From the NCBI GenBank assembly GCA_946482545.1, contig CAMLRX010000039.1:1-36606 (forward strand): a stretch of 36,606 nucleotides of DNA. Direction: 5' to 3'. The notes below the pieces were generated by a model. The model was given only the letters and a program-made list of their open reading frames with translations, was not told where the DNA came from and did no database searches. The position numbers were made by a program, and so were the translations under genes. Of this stretch, positions 14,901 through 22,907 are shown one piece after another. Source of the DNA: an uncultured Flavihumibacter sp. GTDB lineage: Bacteria > Bacteroidota > Bacteroidia > Chitinophagales > Chitinophagaceae. Each line of letters begins with the position of its first letter. Position 1 is the first letter of the stretch.

Positions 14901-14963
14901 CAGTTTTTACAAAAATTTATCTTTCGCTTACTCCACCGGCTGGCCGCTTCCACATTCATTCAC

Positions 14964-14971
14964 TACATTTG
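14964..14971 (+). promoter_or_regulatory. Candidate -7 element for the DUF5686 gene
   Basis: TACATTTG fits TAnnTTTG exactly, but there is no TTG at the proper distance upstream. It lies only four bases before the ATG at 14976, so use of this site would give a leaderless mRNA. Confidence 0.3.
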
Positions 14972-14975
14972 TCGC

Positions 14976-17459
14976 ATGGCACGCTCGTGTATGCTGGTGT
15001 TTCTGCTTACCTTATTTTTAGCCGGAAGCACTTACGCGCAACAAAAAGTTTTGATGGGTACAGTGAAAGACGCTCACAGTGATGAGATCATTCCCTTCGC
15101 CTCCGTATCTTTTTTAAAAAATAAGGCCGGTCTGCTTACCGATTCTTCCGGGCAATTCGTGTTCCGGTTTGAAAAATGGCCACAGGATTCACTGGAGATC
15201 ACCTATGTGGGTTACCAGGCTTACTACCTTTCTCTTTCAGATACTATTACTCAGGATACCATCCGATTTACCTTCGCGCTCGAAAGGGCCAGTATCGGCG
15301 CCGTGGTGGTGAAGTCTAAGTTCAACCGTGGACTTTCGGTATGGAGAAGAATCGTGAAGAACAAACCACGCAACGACCGGTACCGTTTCGCCAATTTCTC
15401 GTACGAATTGTACAATAAACTGGAACTGGACCTGAATAATATTAATAAGGATAAACTGAAGAAAGGGCTGTTCACCAAACCCGTAGGATTCATTTTCGAT
15501 AATGTGGATACCACGGAAGAAAAACCTTTTCTCCCTGTTTACCTCACGGAAAGTATCTCTGATTATTTCTACCAGAAATCACCTAAGCGTTACCGTGAAG
15601 TATTCAAGGCCAGTAAAACGATCGGGATCGAGAACCAGAGCCTTGCGGAGAAACTGGGTGGCATGGACCAGAACGTGAATGTGTACAACAACTTCATTCC
15701 CGTTTTCGACAAACAGTTTGTAAGTCCTGCAAGTGACAACGGAGACGCTTACTACGAATACCGTGTTTCCGACACCCAATACGTCGCTGGAAAACGGTAT
15801 TACCATCTCGTGTTTTCACCGAAAAGAAAGGGAGAAAATACTTTTGAAGGAGATGCCTGGATCCATGATACTACCTTCGCTATCCAGAAGATGAACCTGC
15901 GCCTCGGTAAGGAAGCGAACATCAATTTCGTGGAGAAACTGAGCATGATCCAGGAGTATAAACTGATCAATGATTCCACCTGGTTCTTATCGAAAGATAA
16001 GTTCGTGATCAATATATATCCCGTTGGAAAGAACAGCGTTGGATTCATCGGAAGGAAAACCACGACGTATAAGGATGTGGACGTGAACAGCAATAACGTG
16101 ATCGCGGAATTGCAGAAGAACAAAGTGCCGGAGGAAACCATCCTTCCCCCCGAAGCCAGGGAAAAAACGGATTCCTTCTGGACCGAAAGCCGCCATGAAA
16201 TGCTTTCTAAAAACGAAGCAGCCGTATATGCCATGATCGACACCTTACAAAAGATGCCGCTCTTCAAACGCTATACTGATGTCATCGGCTTCCTGGGAAC
16301 AGGCTACCTCAATACCGGGAACTACCAGATCGGCCCCTGGTACAACTGGATCAGCGGGAACAGTCTGGAAGGTATCCGTACCCGTTTCGACCTCGGCACC
16401 AACAAACACTTCCATAAAGACCTATGGCTGCATGGTTATCTCGCCTATGGCTTCACCGACCAAAAAATAAAAGGGAAGGCCGAAGCACTGTATCTCCTTA
16501 ACAGGCACCCCCGCATGTACCTCTATGGCTCCTACGCCAAAGACCTCGACAATGGGCAAACCTATTACGATGAAATCAGCGCCGACAACATCTTCTCGCT
16601 CGCCATCCGTAAACAAGGGGTGCCCCTGAAATTCATGATGATCGAGGAACAACGTTTCGAATTTTTCAAAGAATGGAACATCGGTTTCTCCGCGTTGCTG
16701 ACCACCAGCAGAAAAACCTTCGATCCGCTGCGTAACCTTCCCGATAAATCTTATTTCAACAACGGCGCAAAAGGCATACCGCTTACCAATTTCGAAACAT
16801 CAGTCCGGTTGCGTTTCGCTTACCTCGAAAAATTTCTGGAGAATAATTTTTTCAGAACAAGTCTGGGTAGTCCGCTCCCGATCGTGGAAGTGAAATACAG
16901 CAAAGGCATTTCAGATATCTTTAACAGCAGTTACGATTACCACAAAATTAGCGGCAGCATCTCTGACTACCATAAGATCCCGCCCTTCGGCAGCGTGTAT
17001 TACAACCTCTTCGGAGGAAGAACAATCGGCACACTTCCCTACATGCTGCTCGATATTCATCCCGGGAACGAAATCTATTATTACAACAAATACGCCTTCA
17101 ATATGATGAACCGCTTCGAGTTCATCGGCGACCGGTATACCGGGTTCAACGTGGAACATAATTTTGGAAACGGCATCTTCCGCCTCACCAATATCACCCG
17201 CAAACTCAAGTTCCGCCAGTTCTGGAGCGCAAAAGGCATCTGGAGCACACTAAGCGATGCCAACAAACAACTGAACTTCGTTCCCGACGCGCCATTCCGG
17301 TCACTGGACAAGAAACTGTACCTGGAACTGGGCACAGGAGTAGATAATATTCTGCGGGTGTTCCGGGTGGATTTTGTGTGGAGAGTATTGCCTACACCAT
17401 TGCCGATACGGCAGCAACAGCGGTTCGGGGTGTTTGGGAGTTTCAGGGTGGCTTTCTGA
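14976..17459 (+). CDS. DUF5686 outer-membrane protein with carboxypeptidase-like regulatory domain
   Basis: An 827-residue protein with a signal peptide (MARSCMLVFLLTLFLAG..., cleavage near STYAQ). Residues about 25-105 form a CarboxypepD_reg-like beta sandwich (VKDAHSDEIIPFASVSFLKN, GLLTDSSGQFVF, ITYVGYQ). The rest fits DUF5686: a conserved WRRIVKNKPRND, then a periplasmic-type segment (YYHLVFSPKRKGENTFEGDA), and a long C-terminal region of alternating amphipathic strands ending in an aromatic residue (FGVFGSFRVAF), as for an outer-membrane beta barrel. There is no TonB plug domain. The start at 14976 leaves out about 48 upstream codons that overlap the divergent operon. Role unknown; resembles TonB-receptor-like envelope proteins common in this phylum. 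Confidence 0.88.
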   Translation: MARSCMLVFLLTLFLAGSTYAQQKVLMGTVKDAHSDEIIPFASVSFLKNKAGLLTDSSGQFVFRFEKWPQDSLEITYVGYQAYYLSLSDTITQDTIRFTFALERASIGAVVVKSKFNRGLSVWRRIVKNKPRNDRYRFANFSYELYNKLELDLNNINKDKLKKGLFTKPVGFIFDNVDTTEEKPFLPVYLTESISDYFYQKSPKRYREVFKASKTIGIENQSLAEKLGGMDQNVNVYNNFIPVFDKQFVSPASDNGDAYYEYRVSDTQYVAGKRYYHLVFSPKRKGENTFEGDAWIHDTTFAIQKMNLRLGKEANINFVEKLSMIQEYKLINDSTWFLSKDKFVINIYPVGKNSVGFIGRKTTTYKDVDVNSNNVIAELQKNKVPEETILPPEAREKTDSFWTESRHEMLSKNEAAVYAMIDTLQKMPLFKRYTDVIGFLGTGYLNTGNYQIGPWYNWISGNSLEGIRTRFDLGTNKHFHKDLWLHGYLAYGFTDQKIKGKAEALYLLNRHPRMYLYGSYAKDLDNGQTYYDEISADNIFSLAIRKQGVPLKFMMIEEQRFEFFKEWNIGFSALLTTSRKTFDPLRNLPDKSYFNNGAKGIPLTNFETSVRLRFAYLEKFLENNFFRTSLGSPLPIVEVKYSKGISDIFNSSYDYHKISGSISDYHKIPPFGSVYYNLFGGRTIGTLPYMLLDIHPGNEIYYYNKYAFNMMNRFEFIGDRYTGFNVEHNFGNGIFRLTNITRKLKFRQFWSAKGIWSTLSDANKQLNFVPDAPFRSLDKKLYLELGTGVDNILRVFRVDFVWRVLPTPLPIRQQQRFGVFGSFRVAF

Positions 17460-17460
17460 T

Positions 17461-17902
17461 CACGCAATTGCTTTGTGCTGCGCGCAGCTTCGTTTCTCGC
17501 AAAGACGCAAGGATGGGAGGGGCGCAAGGAGTGGTTGATTAGGTAGCTGGTTGAGGAATAGCGGAGAGAGCTTTTTTCTTGATTGCTTGGTTTCTCGCAA
17601 CGGCGCTACGACGCAACGTTAGAGCTTGATTTTTGTTTCTCGTTCATTAAATAATAAAGTGTATGGTTTTTCCTGGGCAACGAGTTGTAACAAGCCATAA
17701 CAGCGTATGTGCAAGAATAAAAAGTTCATCCATAATAATCAGCCATCCCAATTAAAACAGCCGTAGCGTCGTTGCGCCGTTGCGAGAAAAAAATACCACA
17801 TCAATGAAACTCCCGCCAACCAACTAAGGCCTTTCGTCCTTGCTCCTGCGAGGAACGAAGCAGTGCGCTGCGCAGTGCGAAGCACAAAGCAGTTGCGTGA
17901 AA
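17461..17902. repeat. Dispersed non-coding repeat element, copy B
   Basis: It fills nearly the whole gap between two convergent genes (stops at 17457-17459 and 17908-17910). Outer arms: CACGCAATTGCTTTGTGCT (17461-17479) and AGCACAAAGCAGTTGCGTG (17881-17899), with CTTCGTTTCTCGCA / TGCGAGGAACGAAG next inward. Inner arms: TTTCTCGCAACGGCGC at 17590-17605 and GCGCCGTTGCGAGAAA at 17773-17788, extended by CTACGACGC / GCGTCGTTG with one mismatch. The block 17590-17898 aligns with copy A 1583-1907. Both strands could fold into a long hairpin, which may also serve as a bidirectional stop for the flanking transcripts. Confidence 0.87.
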
Positions 17903-17907
17903 AAATC

Positions 17908-18888
17908 TCACACAAAATAATTCAGATACACCGCCAGCGCAAACCCCAGCCAATGCAATATCCCCGGCATCAAACCAGCTTTTGGATAGAAATACGCCGC
18001 CGCGTGAAAAGCCGCAAATGGCACTGTGCACAAAATCCAGTTCCCGAAATCCTGGGAAGTGTTGATAAAAGGTATTAGCGTGGAAACAAGTATATACAAC
18101 AGCAACAGGCTCCAGCACTTCCGTGTTTGTATCAGCATCTTGCCGAGATTCGCCTGCACAAAATAGCCGCCGGCCAGAAAAGGAATCACCATCAGCGAAA
18201 TAGCCGCCGCTACCCATATAGATGGACGGAAGCGCAGCATATCAATAGAGATATGTGGAAGGTACTTCGCCGGGGTCCAGTTACCGGAAAGAAACAATAC
18301 GATGAAAAGAAAATAATACGGTGCCAGCAAACCCATCAGCGTGATTACCCATTCCGAGAACCGGAACGGACGCATCAGCAACAACGCGAAAAACACCAGC
18401 AACACGAATGCCGCCGCAGGAAAGAAAAGAAAGGACGCCAGCCCCACCAGGATGCCCATGTTGAACAACTGCGTCTTCGGACTTTGCGTATTGTACAGCG
18501 CCATCATTTTTACCAGCGCCCAGATCAGCAGCGAGTTCACCAGTAAACCTGCGGAAAAAAGGTTCCATTCCGGGAAGAACGAGGTGATGAGCAGATAACT
18601 CATGCCCGCGAGGAAATTCGGTTTCGGGAACAGCCGCTGGTCGTTCACAATCTTGTTGAGGTGCGAAGCCTGTGTGAAAAGCAGGAGAAAACTAAGCAGG
18701 GAAAAAATGGCCGGACTTCCGCCTGAAACGCCGTTCAGCCACGCCACCAGTTCGCGGTACAGGAACCCGTCCTGCGGCTTGGTGACCGGCAGGGATGGAT
18801 GCAGGAACACCGGGAACTTCAGTACCAGTGCGTAAATAAGAAGAATCAGGGCGTTCCCCGGGTTTTTCTGCTTGAATATTGTAATCAC
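17908..18888 (-). CDS. Integral membrane protein, DUF6427-like
   Basis: A 326-residue protein with about nine or ten hydrophobic helices and few charged residues. It begins MITIFKQKNPGNALILLIYA, similar to the N-terminus I recall for the Bacteroidota DUF6427 family; the assignment is tentative. No catalytic motif is seen. It starts 15 bases after the stop of the secreted protein gene 18904-20430, so the two probably share a transcript. The 3' end abuts repeat copy B. Database names such as beta-carotene monooxygenase for relatives are not supported by anything in the sequence. Confidence 0.75.
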   Translation of the reverse strand: MITIFKQKNPGNALILLIYALVLKFPVFLHPSLPVTKPQDGFLYRELVAWLNGVSGGSPAIFSLLSFLLLFTQASHLNKIVNDQRLFPKPNFLAGMSYLLITSFFPEWNLFSAGLLVNSLLIWALVKMMALYNTQSPKTQLFNMGILVGLASFLFFPAAAFVLLVFFALLLMRPFRFSEWVITLMGLLAPYYFLFIVLFLSGNWTPAKYLPHISIDMLRFRPSIWVAAAISLMVIPFLAGGYFVQANLGKMLIQTRKCWSLLLLYILVSTLIPFINTSQDFGNWILCTVPFAAFHAAAYFYPKAGLMPGILHWLGFALAVYLNYFV

Positions 18889-18903
18889 CTTAGGCTGGTT
18901 GTT

Positions 18904-20430
18904 TTAGAAATCTACTTTCGCGAAGCAAAGATAGTTTCTATAAAAACAAGGTACAACCATTTGGCGCGCGGAAACCTGTTTTGCGTAACGCGGCATGAAT
19001 TCGTAGCCTTTATCAAGGTTTTTGATGGTGGGCGAACGGGTGATCTGCCCGTCGGGACTAACAGTTTGTTCGCTCAGGATCAGGCTCCTGCGTTCCACTT
19101 CGTTGAAAAGGAAGTGTAATTGTCCGCCGGTAACCAGCGAAGCGTAAGAGATCAGAAAATCACTTTCATCATCGAACTGTGTTTTGGGGATCACATTGCT
19201 CCATTCCAGTTCACCTTTATTGTTGAAGGAGATCACCATGATGTTGTCAGCATGGTAACGGGTGGCGGGGGTATTGTTGTAACGCCAGGAGTTCCATCCC
19301 CAGGGACTGTAATACCGGTTCCAGAAATAATAATCTGAGGGCATCATCCAGGGGTTCCGGTAGGAGAGGTAATCCCACCTGTTCCAGGTATAGCCGCGGG
19401 AAGTGGTGTAATTGGATTCCGCTGCGAGAATGAATCCACCATCCACACGTGGTATAATTGTTTTGATGAAATAATCGTTGAAGGCCATTTTCAGGTTCGA
19501 TTCCCCTTTCGCCATGCTGCGGAGTTCGTCGTTGAATACAACGGCATTGCTTTTGGAAATGGAATCGGCCTTGTTGTCGTAAGCGGCGGTATACATGCCT
19601 TCTATGTTGCCCCTTCTTTGTTTGTAGTAGAAGGCGGTCAGCAGGAAGTGGTTGTTGAGGTTGTCGATCCTGATTTTCACTTCATCGAGGTACCTGCCGC
19701 CCAGGTCCAGTTCGTGCATCGAGAACTGGTCGGCTCCCGCTGGTTTGGTGACCATGAACAGTTTGCTGATGTTGTCGTTGCCACCTGAACGGATGAATTT
19801 CCCGAAAACGAGTTCTCCGCTGTTGGAAATCTGGAAATCGGTAAAGAAATCGTTTCGTTCGTCCATCGCCATGTTCAACTGTTTTTTCTCCAGTTGTTTC
19901 AATTGGTCGTCCAGCAATACGGTAGTGAAAACAAAATTTTTCGCATTCCTGCTGTTGATCTTCAGCGCCATGATCCTTTTCTTGTCATCGCTTACCAGGG
20001 TGGAGTATAGCTTGTTGTCTGCGGAAAAGCCGATCTGGGTGGTATCAATATCTATAGGTTCTCCGATTTTTTTGCCATCCGGACCAACTTTTACGCCTAC
20101 ACAATGCACGATATTCTTTTTCTGGAACTGGTAGATCATATAGGCGAAATCCGGATATGAAACGAAATCCACGTTAATCACCCGGTCGGGCATATAATCG
20201 TGGTTCACCCTTTCGAGCAGTTTCATGTCGTTATCATATACGCTGATGGCGTTTTCGGCGCGGTTGTTCTTGAACACGAGGTAATTGTTGCCGAGCTTGC
20301 CGATGATTTCAAAATTCGTGCGCTTACTGTCTTCCCGTTCCGGTTCAGAATAGGAAATCCTTTGGGAGAAACCTTCGGTGAGCGAAAAACACAAAGCCAG
20401 GGTAAGCGTTAACAAGCATCTGATGTTCAT
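18904..20430 (-). CDS. Secreted protein of unknown function, aromatic-rich insert
   Basis: A 508-residue protein with a signal peptide (MNIRCLLTLTLALCFSLTEG, then FSQ). The ATG at 20430 is chosen because it starts this signal; the open frame runs further upstream but into the divergent promoter region. The body has repeated beta-strand segments with polar turns (YDNDMKLLERVNHDYMPD; LLDDQLKQLEKKQLN), reminiscent of a beta propeller. Near residues 390-430 there is a strikingly Trp/Tyr-rich stretch (WNRWDYLSYRNPW, YYFWNRYYSPWGW). Other Chitinophagaceae have similar proteins, but I know of no function. It probably lies in the periplasm or at the surface; no sorting domain or lipobox is visible. 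Confidence 0.8.
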   Translation of the reverse strand: MNIRCLLTLTLALCFSLTEGFSQRISYSEPEREDSKRTNFEIIGKLGNNYLVFKNNRAENAISVYDNDMKLLERVNHDYMPDRVINVDFVSYPDFAYMIYQFQKKNIVHCVGVKVGPDGKKIGEPIDIDTTQIGFSADNKLYSTLVSDDKKRIMALKINSRNAKNFVFTTVLLDDQLKQLEKKQLNMAMDERNDFFTDFQISNSGELVFGKFIRSGGNDNISKLFMVTKPAGADQFSMHELDLGGRYLDEVKIRIDNLNNHFLLTAFYYKQRRGNIEGMYTAAYDNKADSISKSNAVVFNDELRSMAKGESNLKMAFNDYFIKTIIPRVDGGFILAAESNYTTSRGYTWNRWDYLSYRNPWMMPSDYYFWNRYYSPWGWNSWRYNNTPATRYHADNIMVISFNNKGELEWSNVIPKTQFDDESDFLISYASLVTGGQLHFLFNEVERRSLILSEQTVSPDGQITRSPTIKNLDKGYEFMPRYAKQVSARQMVVPCFYRNYLCFAKVDF

Positions 20431-20591
20431 AATTCCTGTGTTTATACGATAAATGTATAGCATTGGCGGCACATTTCGGGCAGAAGGGCCTGCTGGCCAC
20501 GGCAATGAATATACTGGTAAACGAAATATGGCCCCGCCGGGTTGTATATAAACTGTGTTAAACTTTCTCAAAAAGCAGTCCGGAAACGCTT

Positions 20592-20621
20592 TTTGAAATA
20601 TCGCCGAACAGTATACCTTTG
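20592..20621 (+). promoter_or_regulatory. Promoter for kup
   Basis: TTTG at 20592-20595, an 18-base spacer and TACCTTTG at 20614-20621, an exact TAnnTTTG. Predicted transcription start is about 20627, which rules out the in-frame ATG at 20542 and supports the GTG start at 20647. Confidence 0.72.
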
Positions 20622-20646
20622 TTCCATATTCCAACAACACAGCAAC

Positions 20647-22617
20647 GTGGGCAAACAACTGAACAAAGTTACCGCAGCGGGCCTTTTAGTGGCGCTGGGT
20701 ATTATTTACGGCGACATCGGAACATCTCCTCTCTACGTTTTCAACGCCATCATCAACGAGAAAGTAATTTCAGAAGACCTGATCCTGGGGAGCCTTTCCT
20801 GCATCATCTGGACCATCACGCTTCAAACCACCGTCAAATACGTGATCCTCACCCTCCGGGCCGATAACAAGGGGGAAGGCGGTACGTTTTCGCTGTACGC
20901 CCTGGTGCGGCGGCGGAAGAAATGGCTGGTGATCCCGGCCATGATCGGCGGGGCCGCCCTGCTTTCGGACGGCATTATTACCCCACCCATCTCGATTACT
21001 TCTGCCATTGAGGGGCTTAAACAGATTCCCGCCCTGCACGATATTGAAAGGATGACCATCGTATATATCGTACTGGGTATCCTGACGCTTTTCTTTTTCA
21101 TGCAGCAATTCGGAACGCATTCCATCGGGCGCCTCTTCGGACCCATCATGTCTTTGTGGTTCCTTATGCTGGCGGGTTTGGGCATCTACCATTTCGCGGA
21201 TGATCTTTCTGTGCTCAAGGCTTTCAGCCCGCATTACGCCATTCAGTTCCTTGTGACGTATCCCGCCGGTTTCTGGGTGCTGGGCGCCGTATTCCTATGT
21301 ACCACGGGGGCTGAAGCGCTGTATTCGGATCTTGGGCACTGCGGAAGAGGCAATATCCGCATCTCCTGGATATTCGTGAAAACCTGCTTGCTCGTTAACT
21401 ACATTGGTCAGGCGGCCAACCTGCTTTCGCACCACAACGGCAAATTCGTGAATGATGCCCTGGGACTGAACGCGTTTTACGACCTGATGCCCCAGTGGTT
21501 CGTGATCATCGGTATCGTGATCGCGACTTCCGCCGCCATCATCGCGAGCCAGGCCATGATCTCGGGTTCTTTCACCCTGATCGCGGAAGCCATGCGCCTC
21601 AACCTGTGGCCCCGTATGAAAGTGAACTATCCTTCCGAAGAAAAAGGACAACTTTTTATACCCGGCGTGAACATATTGCTCTACCTCGGCTGTTGTGGTG
21701 TGGTGCTGTATTTCCAGCGTTCTTCCAGTATGGAGGCGGCTTACGGACTGGCCATCACGTTGTGTATGCTTTCCACGACCATACTTTTTTCGAACTATCT
21801 CGTTTCCAAAAGGGTACCCGCATTCTGGATATATGTGTTCCTCGTGGTGTATATCGTGATCGAATCGTCCTTCCTTGTCGCCAACCTTATCAAATTCACG
21901 CATGGCGGTTATATCACACTCATGATCGGTGGCATCATGTTCCTCGTAATGTACACCTGGCACCGTTCCCGTAAAATCAAGAACCGTTACGTGGAATTCG
22001 TGCGCCTCGACCAGTACATTCCCATGATCCAGGAATTGAGCAACGATAAGTCCGTTCCCAAATACGCCACGCACCTGGTGTACCTCACTTCCGCGAATAA
22101 CCCGAAGGAGATTGAGCACAAGATCATTTATTCCATCCTCAACCGGAAGCCCAAACGCTCCGATATCTACTGGTTCGTACACGTGGATACCCTGGATGAC
22201 CCCTATACCTGCGAATACTCCGTGGACCATATTATTCCCAACGACATCATCCGCGTAGAGTTCAGGCTTGGTTTCCGCGTGCAACAACGCATCAACCTGA
22301 TGTTCCGGAAAGTAGTGGAAGACCTGGTGAAGAACAAAGAAGTGAACATCACCAGTCGCTATGAATCCCTTGAAAAGAACAATGTGGTAGGCGATTTCCA
22401 GTTCATCGTGATGGAAAAATACCTTTCCCAGGACAACGAACTGCCTTTCTTCGAACGCATCATCATGAAACTGTATTTCTGGATCAAAGAGATCAGTTTG
22501 TCGGAAGAACGCGGCTTCGGACTCGATACTTCTAATGTGGTGATCGAAAAATTCCCGCTTATCGTATCTCCCGTAAGTAACCTGCGGCTCACCCGTATTA
22601 ACCAGGACATCGACTGA
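20647..22617 (+). CDS. kup: KUP family potassium uptake transporter
   Basis: A K+:H+ symporter of the KUP/HAK/KT family in the inner membrane, 656 residues with the GTG start. The N-terminal signature GIIYGDIGTSPLYVF lies at about residues 19-33; further family motifs are TLRADNKGEGGTFSLYAL and GDALLSDGIITP-like GAALLSDGIITPPISI. About twelve membrane helices are followed by a cytoplasmic C-terminal domain of ~180 residues (FVHVDTLDDPYTCEYSVDHI). The GTG start is set by the promoter, which would otherwise lie inside the coding region, and by the family's usual N-terminus. The stop overlaps the next start (TGATG), so translation of the rhodanese protein is probably coupled. Confidence 0.95.
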   Translation: MGKQLNKVTAAGLLVALGIIYGDIGTSPLYVFNAIINEKVISEDLILGSLSCIIWTITLQTTVKYVILTLRADNKGEGGTFSLYALVRRRKKWLVIPAMIGGAALLSDGIITPPISITSAIEGLKQIPALHDIERMTIVYIVLGILTLFFFMQQFGTHSIGRLFGPIMSLWFLMLAGLGIYHFADDLSVLKAFSPHYAIQFLVTYPAGFWVLGAVFLCTTGAEALYSDLGHCGRGNIRISWIFVKTCLLVNYIGQAANLLSHHNGKFVNDALGLNAFYDLMPQWFVIIGIVIATSAAIIASQAMISGSFTLIAEAMRLNLWPRMKVNYPSEEKGQLFIPGVNILLYLGCCGVVLYFQRSSSMEAAYGLAITLCMLSTTILFSNYLVSKRVPAFWIYVFLVVYIVIESSFLVANLIKFTHGGYITLMIGGIMFLVMYTWHRSRKIKNRYVEFVRLDQYIPMIQELSNDKSVPKYATHLVYLTSANNPKEIEHKIIYSILNRKPKRSDIYWFVHVDTLDDPYTCEYSVDHIIPNDIIRVEFRLGFRVQQRINLMFRKVVEDLVKNKEVNITSRYESLEKNNVVGDFQFIVMEKYLSQDNELPFFERIIMKLYFWIKEISLSEERGFGLDTSNVVIEKFPLIVSPVSNLRLTRINQDID

Positions 22618-22907
22618 TGAAAGAACTCAGTTGGGAGGAATGGAAGGCGCTTGAGCAGAAAGGGGAACCTTTTGCTTTACTGGATGTGCGCGAAGCTTCA
22701 GAAAGGGAAGCGTACAGTATTGGTGGAATATGGATTCCCCTGGGAGAAATCATGCAACGGCATGCCGAGATTCCGCAAGATGTTCCCGTGCTGGTGTATT
22801 GCAGAAAAGGCATAAGGAGCGGCATCGCCATCCAGCGGCTCGAAGCGCGTTTCGGATGGGCGAATTTGTTTAACCTAAGCGGCGGTTTGCCGGTTCAGAA
22901 GCTGTAG
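22617..22907 (+). CDS. Rhodanese-domain protein
   Basis: A 96-residue single rhodanese domain, cytoplasmic, able in principle to carry sulfur as a persulfide. The domain covers the protein: LLDVREASEREAYSIGG (the DVRE motif), IPLGEI, and the active loop VYCRKGIRSG with Cys62 as catalytic residue and six-residue loop length, as in sulfurtransferases. The end (FNLSGGLPVQKL) is slightly shorter than the usual GGxxxW ending. Its start overlaps the kup stop by one base; its 3' end overlaps the convergent FUSC gene by 38 bases. The physiological substrate is unknown. Confidence 0.9.
   Translation: MKELSWEEWKALEQKGEPFALLDVREASEREAYSIGGIWIPLGEIMQRHAEIPQDVPVLVYCRKGIRSGIAIQRLEARFGWANLFNLSGGLPVQKL

Noticed and set aside
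20542..20646. ATG start for kup 35 codons upstream
   Set aside because: The extension contains the TTTG-N18-TACCTTTG promoter and has no counterpart at the usual Kup N-terminus.
21295..22287. Minus-strand open frame of 330 codons
   Set aside because: It is antisense to the clear kup coding sequence; the translation is His/Gly/Glu-rich without any family motif.
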